Assembly (NCBI GenBank): GCA_028276215.1
Contig: JAPYWT010000021.1
Coordinates: 1 to 12,905 of the forward strand
Length of the DNA: 12,905 bases
Source of the DNA: Thermoflexus sp.
GTDB lineage: Bacteria > Chloroflexota > Anaerolineae > B4-G1 > DUEL01
Reading direction: 5' to 3'
In this document: positions 6,269 to 12,709 of the stretch, piece by piece
How the letters are laid out: every line of letters begins with the position of its first letter
How positions within the stretch are numbered: the stretch's first letter is position 1
Translations under genes and position numbers: made by a program
Notes under the pieces: generated by a model
What the model was told of the DNA's origin: nothing
Database searches by the model: none
What the model saw: the letters and a program-made list of their open reading frames with translations, nothing else

Positions 6269-6531
6269 TGGGGGTACGCTTTCATCCTCACGCTGTGGAG
6301 CGGATGAGGGAGCGGGGCGTCACCGAGGAGGAAGTCCGGGCGACAGTGGAAAGGGGTGAACCGTTCCCGGCAAAGTTTGGCCGTATGGGCTTCCGTAGAA
6401 ACTTTCAGTTCCACGACGAATGGCGCGGGCGGCGTTACCGGTTCAAGCAGGTGGAGGTTTTCGCTGTTTGGGAAGACGAGGATTGGTTGGTGATCACAGT
6501 CATTGCACGGTATTTTGACGGAGGAGGCTGA
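6268..6531 (+). CDS. DUF4258 family protein (RelE-like toxin candidate)
   Basis: This 87-residue protein begins VRFHPHAVERMRERGVTEEEVRATV, the DUF4258 signature in which a histidine/arginine-rich helix precedes a beta-sheet (RRNFQFHDEWRGRRYRFKQVEVFAVWEDEDWLVITVIARY). DUF4258 is related to RelE/BrnT-like folds and is generally considered a toxin component. The ATG overlaps the stop of the SdhB-like gene (TGATG) with GGAGGAC upstream, so it is translationally coupled to the redox gene. Its own stop overlaps the next ATG. With the DUF2283 gene it forms a frequently seen two-gene module. The toxin role is known only by family association. Confidence 0.82.
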   Translation: MGVRFHPHAVERMRERGVTEEEVRATVERGEPFPAKFGRMGFRRNFQFHDEWRGRRYRFKQVEVFAVWEDEDWLVITVIARYFDGGG

Positions 6532-6779
6532 TGAAGATTACATATGATCCGCGCTATAACATTGCTTACCTTCGCTTTCGGGAAGAGGACGCTGAAGTGG
6601 AGTCTATTCGCCTGAGTGACGAATTGGTTGTGGATATGGCTCCGGATGGAACCGTCTATGGCATTGAGTTGTTGAATGCGAACGAGCAATTACGGGGGAA
6701 GAATGGGGGAGAATTGCTGTTGATTAACGAAGCGACCGGGGAGCGTGTTGGGATGACTATTGCCTGGAGCGTTGTGTAA
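6531..6779 (+). CDS. DUF2283 family protein (putative antitoxin)
   Basis: This 82-residue protein has the DUF2283 pattern: MKITYDPRYNIAYLRF at the start, then SDELVVDMAPDGTVYGIELLNA. The fold is a small beta-rich domain. DUF2283 genes are very often the downstream neighbour of DUF4258 genes, and the proteins are assumed to be the antitoxin. Its ATG overlaps the preceding stop (TGATG) and GGAGGAGG lies at 6520-6527, so translation is strongly coupled. Base composition is lower in GC than the redox genes on either side, fitting acquisition as a cassette. Confidence 0.83.
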   Translation: MKITYDPRYNIAYLRFREEDAEVESIRLSDELVVDMAPDGTVYGIELLNANEQLRGKNGGELLLINEATGERVGMTIAWSVV

Positions 6780-6821
6780 GTTTGTATAAGCCACGGTTCA
6801 AGGGGTGACAGGGAGTCTTGC

Positions 6822-7106
6822 GTGAGGATCACCGGTCTTATCTGGCTGGCTGATATTGTAGAAAAGTTGCTGGAGAAGCACGGTGTGCGTCAGCAGGAAG
6901 TGCGGGAGGTTTTCGCCAGCCGTCCCTATTTTCGCTTTGTAGAAAAGGGACATCGGCGGGGCGAAAATGTGTACGTCGCTCTGGGCCAGACAGAGAGTGG
7001 GAGATACCTGGCGGTCTTCTTTGTCTGGAAGAAGAGCGGGCACGCGTTGATTCTGTCGGCGAGGGATATGACCCGTGCCGAAAGGAGGCTATATGAGCAA
7101 AGGTAG
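6822..7106 (+). CDS. BrnT-like toxin
   Basis: This 94-residue protein contains KLLEKHGVRQQEVREVFASRP near the start and ends GHALILSARDMTRAERRLYEQR, the conserved C-terminal signature of BrnT-family ribonuclease toxins (RelE-like fold). The middle GENVYVALGQTESGRYLAVFFVWK gives the expected beta-strands. The GTG start at 6822 is supported by AGGGAG at 6810-6815, 6 bases upstream. Its end overlaps the following antitoxin-like gene by 14 bases, the usual toxin-first order for brnTA. BrnT normally cleaves RNA and is neutralised by its partner; activity here is inferred from family. It is the second toxin-type gene between the SdhB- and SdhA-like genes. Confidence 0.78.
   Translation: MRITGLIWLADIVEKLLEKHGVRQQEVREVFASRPYFRFVEKGHRRGENVYVALGQTESGRYLAVFFVWKKSGHALILSARDMTRAERRLYEQR
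7081..7088 (+). promoter_or_regulatory. Shine-Dalgarno deciding the start at 7093
   Basis: AAAGGAGG lies within the 3' end of the BrnT-like gene, 4 bases before the ATG at 7093. The in-frame GTG at 7075 would lie upstream of it and is not favoured. Confidence 0.75.
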
Positions 7107-7368
7107 AAGTTCGGTATCAAAGGCCCGGTCTTATCTGGAAATTGGCCAGTTTTGGGATGCCCATGACTTGGCTGACTACTGGGAGCAGACCTACCCGGTG
7201 GAATTTGAGGTGGATATTCGTTCTGAGGTGACCTATTATCCCCTGGATGCGACTCTCTCCGCCCGTATTCGTTCAGTGGCTCAGCGACGGGGAATTTCTC
7301 CGGAGACGCTTCTGAACCTATGGGTGCAGGAGAAACTCCAAGAGGAGTTTCCCCAGTCCGTTGCCTGA
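7093..7368 (+). CDS. BrnA/CopG-like antitoxin
   Basis: This 91-residue protein has an N-terminal partner-binding-like part (FWDAHDLADYWEQTYPVEFE) and a C-terminal ribbon-helix-helix segment (VTYYPLDATLSARIRSVAQR followed by GISPETLLNLWVQEKL). This layout is typical of BrnA/CopG-type antitoxins, which neutralise the toxin and repress their own promoter. The ATG is set by AAAGGAGG 4 bases upstream. It overlaps the BrnT-like gene, supporting one module. It ends 24 bases before the SdhA-like gene, so transcription of that redox gene may run through, or even start from, this module. No operator was identified. Confidence 0.8.
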   Translation: MSKGRSSVSKARSYLEIGQFWDAHDLADYWEQTYPVEFEVDIRSEVTYYPLDATLSARIRSVAQRRGISPETLLNLWVQEKLQEEFPQSVA

Positions 7369-7392
7369 AAATCTGCGACACAGGAGTGAGCG

Positions 7393-8997
7393 ATGAGCGG
7401 TTACCCGCCGGAAATGCAGGAGTCTATCCGACTGGTGGAGGCGACCCGCCCCCGGCGTCTGAAAGAAACCTTCCCCACGATGACGCTGGAGGAGCGGGAA
7501 GCGATCCTGAAGGCCTACCACCCCGACTACAAAGATGAGACCTTCCGCGCCATTCGCGTGGGCGTCAGCAAGGGGCAGAAGATGCCGCTGGAACTGGCGG
7601 ACATCGTGGAGGGCCGGCCCCACATCGGCCCGGACTTTGACCTTTCCAGCCCTATTGCCGAGACCGATGTCCTGGTCATCGGCGGCGGCGGGGCCGGCGC
7701 GTCGGCGGCCCTGCTGGCCCAGGAGCACGGCGCAAAGGTCATCCTGGTGACCAAACTCCGCTTCGGCGACGCCAACACGATGATGGCCCAGGGCGGCATC
7801 CAGGCCGCCGACCGTCCCAACGACAGTCCGGCGATTCACTACCTGGACGTCATCGGCGGCGGGCACTTCACCAACGTCCCCGAACTGGTGGAGGCGCTGG
7901 TGATGGACGCACCGTTTGTCATCAAGTGGCTGGAAGACCTGGGGATGATGTTTGATAAAGAGCCGGACGGGACGATGATGGAAGCCCACGGCGGCGGCAC
8001 CAGCCGCAAGCGGATGCATTCGGCCCGCGATTACACCGGCGCGGAGATCATGCGCACCCTGCGAGACGAGGTCCGCAATCGGGAGCCCGGCATCACCGTC
8101 ATAGAGTTCTCCCCGGCCATAGAACTGGTGCTGGACGACAAAGGGCAAATCGCCGGCGCGGTGGTGATGAACCTGGAGACGGGCGCGAAGGGCTACATCA
8201 AGGCGAAGGCCGTCGTGCTGGCGACGGGTGGCGGCGGGCGGCTCCACTACCAGGGGTTCCCCACCACCAACCACTACGGCGCCACTGCCGACGGCGTTGT
8301 CCTGGCCTACCGGGCCGGCGCCCCCCTGGGCTATCTGGAGTCCATGCAGTACCACCCCACTGGCGCGGCGTTCCCGGAGCAGATTCTGGGGCTGCTGGTC
8401 ACCGAGAAGGTGCGCGGGCTGGGCGCGCAGGTCGTCAACAAATACGGCGAACAGTTCGTCTACCCGCTGGAGCCGCGCGATGTGGAGGCGGCAGCCTTCA
8501 TCCGGGAGTGCGCGCGGGGCAACGGCGTCGTCACCCCGACCGGACAGCCGGGCGTCTGGCTGGATTCGCCGATGATAGACATCATCCACGGCCCCGGCAC
8601 CATCCAGCGGGCGCTTCCGGCCATGGTGCGCCAGTTCGCCCGCTTCGGGATTGACATCACGAAGGAGCCGATGCTGGTCTATCCGACCCTGCACTACCAG
8701 AACGGCGGGGTGCGGCTCCGGGCCGACGGCTCCACCGTGATCCCCGGCCTCTACATCGCCGGGGAGGTCAGCGCGGGCGTCCACGGCCACAACCGGCTTA
8801 TGGGCAACTCCCTGCTGGAGATTCTGGTCTTTGGCCGACGGTCGGGCCGCAACGCCGCGCTCTATGCCCACCAGGTCCAACCGGGCCGGCCCACCCTGGC
8901 CCATCTGGAAAGGTGGAACCGCGAACTGGAGGAGGCGGGGGTGAATACGGGGGTGGTTTCCCCGATTCTGTTGCCGGATTACACAAGAAAGGGGTAA
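7393..8997 (+). CDS. SdhA/FrdA/TfrA-like flavoprotein subunit
   Basis: This 534-residue protein belongs to the fumarate reductase/succinate dehydrogenase flavoprotein family. After an unusual ~88-residue N-terminal extension comes the FAD motif VIGGGGAGAS (95-104), then AQGGI (132-136) and the GGG..R segment near 200. Residues matching the catalytic set are present: HPTG (H321), KVRGLG (R341), HYQNGG (H434) and HNRLMGNS (R468). At the position where SdhA/FrdA has the histidine that bonds FAD, this protein has N128 (DANTMMAQGG), so FAD is probably bound non-covalently, as in TfrA or aspartate oxidase. It ends about 40 residues after the FAD domain, lacking most of the usual C-terminal helical domain. 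Start: ATG at 7393 behind CAGGAG. A soluble fumarate-type reductase is likely; the substrate is unproven. Confidence 0.88.
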   Translation: MSGYPPEMQESIRLVEATRPRRLKETFPTMTLEEREAILKAYHPDYKDETFRAIRVGVSKGQKMPLELADIVEGRPHIGPDFDLSSPIAETDVLVIGGGGAGASAALLAQEHGAKVILVTKLRFGDANTMMAQGGIQAADRPNDSPAIHYLDVIGGGHFTNVPELVEALVMDAPFVIKWLEDLGMMFDKEPDGTMMEAHGGGTSRKRMHSARDYTGAEIMRTLRDEVRNREPGITVIEFSPAIELVLDDKGQIAGAVVMNLETGAKGYIKAKAVVLATGGGGRLHYQGFPTTNHYGATADGVVLAYRAGAPLGYLESMQYHPTGAAFPEQILGLLVTEKVRGLGAQVVNKYGEQFVYPLEPRDVEAAAFIRECARGNGVVTPTGQPGVWLDSPMIDIIHGPGTIQRALPAMVRQFARFGIDITKEPMLVYPTLHYQNGGVRLRADGSTVIPGLYIAGEVSAGVHGHNRLMGNSLLEILVFGRRSGRNAALYAHQVQPGRPTLAHLERWNRELEEAGVNTGVVSPILLPDYTRKG

Positions 8998-9045
8998 GGA
9001 TACAAGGATACAAGGATACAAGGAGACAAGGAAACAAGGGGACAA
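8998..9045. repeat. 8-bp tandem repeat, unit GGATACAA
   Basis: Six 8-base units (GGATACAA three times, then GGAGACAA, GGAAACAA and GGGGACAA) begin on the base after the TAA of the SdhA-like gene. They run into the AAGGAG that serves the next gene. Confidence 0.93.
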
Positions 9046-9049
9046 GGAG
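9044..9049 (+). promoter_or_regulatory. Shine-Dalgarno formed by the repeat edge
   Basis: AAGGAG is made by the junction of the last ACAA unit and a following GGAG partial unit; it lies 6 bases before the ATG at 9056. Confidence 0.7.
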
Positions 9050-9055
9050 CGGCGG

Positions 9056-9511
9056 ATGAAGCGGCAGGCGAGGGGTGGAGAGGCGGCGACAAGGGGCTTT
9101 GAAGACTTGAAGGTCTGGCAATTGGCGCGGCGCCTGATGATAGAGTGCCACAAACTTGCCAACATGTTGCCGCCGCAGGAGCGCTATGATCTGGCCCCTC
9201 AAATTCGTCGCTCGTCCAAAAGCGTTATGGCGAATATCGCCGAGGGATACGGACGCTACCACTACCTGGATAGCCTGCGCTTCTACTACAATGCCCGTGG
9301 CTCCCTGGCGGAGACCATCAACCACGTGATTACGGCACACGATTTGGCCTACATTGACGACAGGCGATTCCAGGAGATATACGAACTGGGACGCGAAACG
9401 GAGCGCGCCCTGAACGGCTACATCAACTACATCTGGAGCCTGCGGACTGGCAGGGAAACTTTTGGTGACCGATACGTCGCCGAAGAACCCCCTGCCTTGC
9501 CGGAGGAATGA
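9056..9511 (+). CDS. Four-helix-bundle protein (23S rRNA intervening-sequence type)
   Basis: This 151-residue helical protein has FEDLKVWQLARRLM near the start, LAPQIRRSSKSVMANIAEGYGR (about residues 47-68) and RFYYNARGSLAETINHV, the signatures of the four-helix-bundle family first found inside intervening sequences of 23S rRNA genes. Members also occur as free-standing genes; the function is unknown, and nucleic-acid binding has been suggested from the fold. Here it stands alone in an operon, with no rRNA nearby. It is bracketed by an 8-bp array upstream (8998-9045) and a reverse-complement version downstream (9521-9552), which gives it a cassette-like look. About 25 residues after the bundle are likely disordered. 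Confidence 0.87.
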   Translation: MKRQARGGEAATRGFEDLKVWQLARRLMIECHKLANMLPPQERYDLAPQIRRSSKSVMANIAEGYGRYHYLDSLRFYYNARGSLAETINHVITAHDLAYIDDRRFQEIYELGRETERALNGYINYIWSLRTGRETFGDRYVAEEPPALPEE

Positions 9512-9520
9512 TCCCTCTTT

Positions 9521-9552
9521 ACCCTTGTATCCTTGTCTACTTGTCTACTTTT
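9521..9552. repeat. 8-bp tandem repeat, unit ATCCTTGT, inverted relative to 8998-9045
   Basis: Four 8-base units (ACCCTTGT, ATCCTTGT, CTACTTGT, CTACTTTT) follow the TGA of the four-helix-bundle gene after a short TC-rich lead. Fourteen bases at 9523-9536 are the exact reverse complement of sequence in the array upstream of that gene. Confidence 0.85.
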
Positions 9553-9569
9553 TACGAACGAGGATCAGC

Positions 9570-12500
9570 ATGGCAATCCCACACCATCCCACATCATCCG
9601 TCCTGGTGGTCGGCGGCGGCGTCGGCGGGATGCGCGCCGCGATAGACCTGGCCGAGGCCGGCCTGAAGGTCTACCTGGTGGAGAGTCTCCCCTGGCTGGG
9701 CGGGCGGGTGGCCCAACTGGGCTACATGTTCCCCACCCACGACTGCGTCCTCTGCCGGGGCACCTCCGACCACGGCTACGGCTGCACGCGGCCCTCTATC
9801 TCGCCGGCCTTCCTGGACTTCAACCGCCACCCCAACATTGAGATTCTCACCAACACCGACCTGATCCGGGTGGAGGGTCGGGCGGGCGATTTCACCGTCA
9901 CCGTGCGGCACCGGCCCACTTACGTGGACCCGGAGAAGTGCATCAACTGCGGCCTCTGCGCCGCCGTCTGTCCGGTGGACCTGCCCAGTTTCTTTGAGGA
10001 GGAACTGGTCACCCGCAAGGCCATCTACAAAATGGCCCCCCGCGCGCTGCCGGACTCGTACGTGGTGGACAAGGTCCCCCGTTGCGATACCTGCGGGCGG
10101 TGCGTGGCCGTCTGCCCGACGGGCGCGGTGAACCTGGACGAGGAGCCCTATGAGCGGGACCTGAACGTCGGTGCCATCATCCTCTCCATGGGCTATGCCC
10201 TCTCCGACCCCGAGGAGTACGGCGAACTGGGCTACGGCCGCTTCCCCAACGTCATCCACTCCATGCAGTACGAGCGGCTGGCCAGCCGGTCCGGCCCCAC
10301 CGAGGGCGTCGTCCTGCGCCCGTCCGACGGGAAACCCCCGAAGCGCATCGCCTGGCTCCAGTGCGTCGGCTCGCGGGACCAGAAGTACCCGTACTGCTCG
10401 TCCATCTGCTGCATGTACGCCACCAAAGAGGCGATGATCGCCAAAGAGCGCATCCCCGGTGTCCACTGCCAGATTTTCATTATGGACGAGCGGGCCTTCA
10501 ACAAAGAGTTCAACGCCTACTACGAGGAGGCCCAGCACAAGTATCAGGTGGAGTACACCCGTTGCCGTATCTCGGCGGTCAAGGAGGACCCGCTGACCCA
10601 CGACCTGATTCTCCGCTATCCGGACGAAGAGGGCCGGATGCGGGAGGACCGTTTTGACCTGGTGGTCCTCTCCCTGGGCTCCCGCCCGCCGGACGGGGCC
10701 CGCGACCTGGCGCGCGTGCTGGGCATTGACCTGAACCCTTACGGCTTCTGCGAGACCGATAAGTTCAATCCGCTGGAGACCAGTCGGCCCGGCATCTACG
10801 TCTGCGGGACCTTCCAGTCGCCCAAGGAGATTGCGGAGACCATCATAGACGCGGCGGGCGCCGCAGGCGACGTGATGCGGCTGCTGCGGGAGCACCTGGG
10901 CGAACACCCGTCCAGCCGGGAATACCCCTTCCTCTGGAAGCCGGACGGATTCGTGCCGGAGCGGGACGTGCGCGGCGAACCGCCGAGGGTAGGCGTCTTC
11001 CTCTGCCGCTGCACGCCCACGCTGGACGGCGTGATTGACGTGGAGGACGTGGCGGCCTGGGCCCGTACCCAGCCGGACGTGGCCCACGTCCAGGTGGTGG
11101 ACTACGGCTGTTTTGACGCCGGACAGGACGCCATCCGGGCGGCCATCCGGGAGCACAACCTGAACCGGGTCGTGGTCGGCGCGTGCAGCCACCGGACCCA
11201 CGAGCCGCTCTTCCAGAAGGTCACCCGGCAGGCCGGCCTTAACCCGTATCTTATGGAAATGGTCAACCTGCGGGAGCACTGCGCGTGGGTGCACGTGGAC
11301 GACCCCGAGGGGGCGACGCGCAAGGCGAAGGCGATGCTGGCGACGGCGCTGGCGCGCGTGCGGCTGGCGGAGCCCGTCTACAAAGAGGCCGTCGTGCCGG
11401 AGCCGCGCGCGCTGGTCATCGGCGGCGGTGTCTCCGGGATGACCGCGGCCCTCACCATCGCCGACGCCGGCTACGAGGTGGTGCTGGTGGAGCGGGAGCC
11501 GGAACTGGGCGGCAACCTGCGCCACGTCTACTACGTGGCGGAGGGGGAGGACCCCCAGCGGCTCCTGCGGGACCTGGTCAACCGGGTGGTGGGCCACGAG
11601 CGCATCCGCGTCCTCACCCGCACCGAGGTCGTCTCCCATACGGGCCGGGTTGGGGAGTACCACTCCGTCCTGCGCACCACCACCCGCACCGGCGAGACGG
11701 TGGAGACGGAGGTCCGCCACGGCGTGACGATTGTCGCTACGGGCGGACGGGAGTGGCGCGGGTCGGTCTACATGTACGGGCGGGACCCGCGCGTCGTCAC
11801 CTCTATGGAACTGGAGCAGATGATTGTCCACCGCCCGGAGCGCATCGCTGACCTGGACACCGTCGTCTTCATCCAGTGCGTCTGGCCCGAGGGGGAGGTG
11901 GGCTACTGCAGCCGCATCTGCTGCACCAACACGATGAAGAACGCCATCCGCATCAAGATGCTCAACCCGGATTGCCGGGTGGTGGTGCTGTATCGGGACA
12001 TCGTCACCTACGGCTTTCGGGAGGCGGTCTACACCGAGGCGCGGCGCCGGGGCGTCATCTTTATGCGCTACGATGACGAGCACATGCCCACCATCCGCTC
12101 CGTCGGGCCGCAGTTGGAACTGGTGGCCTGGGACCCGTCGCTGCGGCGGGAGGTGGCCCTCTATCCCAACCTGGTCTCGCTGAGCATGGCGGTCCTGCCC
12201 TCGGAGGGGACGGAGCGCCTGGCCCGCATCCTGGACGTGCCCCTCTCGCGGGAGGGCTTCTTCATGGAGGCCCACCTGAAGATGCGGCCTATGGACTTCG
12301 TCGGCGAGGGGATTTTCGTCTGCGGCATGGCCCACTACCCCAAGTTCATTGAGGAGTGCATCGCCAACGCCCAGGCGACCGCAGGCCGTGCGCTGACCGT
12401 CCTGACGAAGGATAAGTTCTACATCGGCGGCGTGGTGGCCCGGGTGGACCAGTCCAAATGTGTGGGCTGTCTGACCTGCGTGCGGGCCTGCCCGTTTGGG

Positions 12501-12665
12501 ATTCCGAAGGTGCGCTACACGGACATCGGCGTGGGCGGCATCCGGGGCGCGGCCTACATTGAGCCCGCGCTCTGCCAGGGCTGCGGGACCTGCACGGCGG
12601 AGTGCCCGGCGAAGGCCATCCAGTTGGTGGCGTATAAGGATGAGCAGGTGCTGGCGCAGGTTTAA
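9570..12665 (+). CDS. hdrA: Fused double-HdrA flavoprotein
   Basis: This 1031-residue cytoplasmic protein joins two HdrA modules. Module A (1-445) has the FAD motif GGGVGG (15-20), cysteines 59, 62 and 72, an inserted ferredoxin with two [4Fe-4S] motifs (C124/127/130/134 and C172/175/178/182), CVGSRD (265-270) and CSSICCM (276-282); it has no N-terminal Fe-S domain and no C-terminal ferredoxin. Module B (about 470-1031) has the N-terminal Fe-S domain (C479, C481, C514, C539, C571), FAD motif GGGVSG (618-623), CSRICC (780-785) and a C-terminal ferredoxin (C964/967/970/974 and C1002/1005/1008/1012), but no insert. Together they carry every part of a methanogen HdrA plus an extra FAD. The ATG at 9570 with GAGGA 5 bases before it is chosen; an open 36-codon extension back to 9462 overlaps the previous gene and encodes the repeat, so it is rejected. 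Confidence 0.92.
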   Translation: MAIPHHPTSSVLVVGGGVGGMRAAIDLAEAGLKVYLVESLPWLGGRVAQLGYMFPTHDCVLCRGTSDHGYGCTRPSISPAFLDFNRHPNIEILTNTDLIRVEGRAGDFTVTVRHRPTYVDPEKCINCGLCAAVCPVDLPSFFEEELVTRKAIYKMAPRALPDSYVVDKVPRCDTCGRCVAVCPTGAVNLDEEPYERDLNVGAIILSMGYALSDPEEYGELGYGRFPNVIHSMQYERLASRSGPTEGVVLRPSDGKPPKRIAWLQCVGSRDQKYPYCSSICCMYATKEAMIAKERIPGVHCQIFIMDERAFNKEFNAYYEEAQHKYQVEYTRCRISAVKEDPLTHDLILRYPDEEGRMREDRFDLVVLSLGSRPPDGARDLARVLGIDLNPYGFCETDKFNPLETSRPGIYVCGTFQSPKEIAETIIDAAGAAGDVMRLLREHLGEHPSSREYPFLWKPDGFVPERDVRGEPPRVGVFLCRCTPTLDGVIDVEDVAAWARTQPDVAHVQVVDYGCFDAGQDAIRAAIREHNLNRVVVGACSHRTHEPLFQKVTRQAGLNPYLMEMVNLREHCAWVHVDDPEGATRKAKAMLATALARVRLAEPVYKEAVVPEPRALVIGGGVSGMTAALTIADAGYEVVLVEREPELGGNLRHVYYVAEGEDPQRLLRDLVNRVVGHERIRVLTRTEVVSHTGRVGEYHSVLRTTTRTGETVETEVRHGVTIVATGGREWRGSVYMYGRDPRVVTSMELEQMIVHRPERIADLDTVVFIQCVWPEGEVGYCSRICCTNTMKNAIRIKMLNPDCRVVVLYRDIVTYGFREAVYTEARRRGVIFMRYDDEHMPTIRSVGPQLELVAWDPSLRREVALYPNLVSLSMAVLPSEGTERLARILDVPLSREGFFMEAHLKMRPMDFVGEGIFVCGMAHYPKFIEECIANAQATAGRALTVLTKDKFYIGGVVARVDQSKCVGCLTCVRACPFGIPKVRYTDIGVGGIRGAAYIEPALCQGCGTCTAECPAKAIQLVAYKDEQVLAQV

Positions 12666-12709
12666 TGACCAATGAAAAAATGACCAATGAACAAATGACC
12701 AATGACCAA
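12666..12709. repeat. 7/8-bp tandem repeat, unit TGACCAA
   Basis: Six units (TGACCAA four times, TGAAAAAA and TGAACAAA) start on the base after the TAA of the fused hdrA. The first four alternate so that a 15-base higher-order period is visible. The last base is the A of the next gene's ATG. Confidence 0.88.

Noticed and set aside
7318..9165. Minus-strand open frame opposite the SdhA-like gene
   Set aside because: It spans two + strand genes and a repeat array, and its sequence contains the translated repeat, so it is not a plausible protein.
9462..9569. Upstream extension of the fused hdrA frame
   Set aside because: It overlaps the four-helix-bundle gene and translates the 8-bp array; the ATG at 9570 begins right before the FAD motif and has GAGGA in front.
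9594..12335. Very long minus-strand open frame (about 900 codons) opposite the fused hdrA
   Set aside because: The composition is that of an antisense shadow; the + strand frame has unambiguous FAD and Fe-S motifs throughout.
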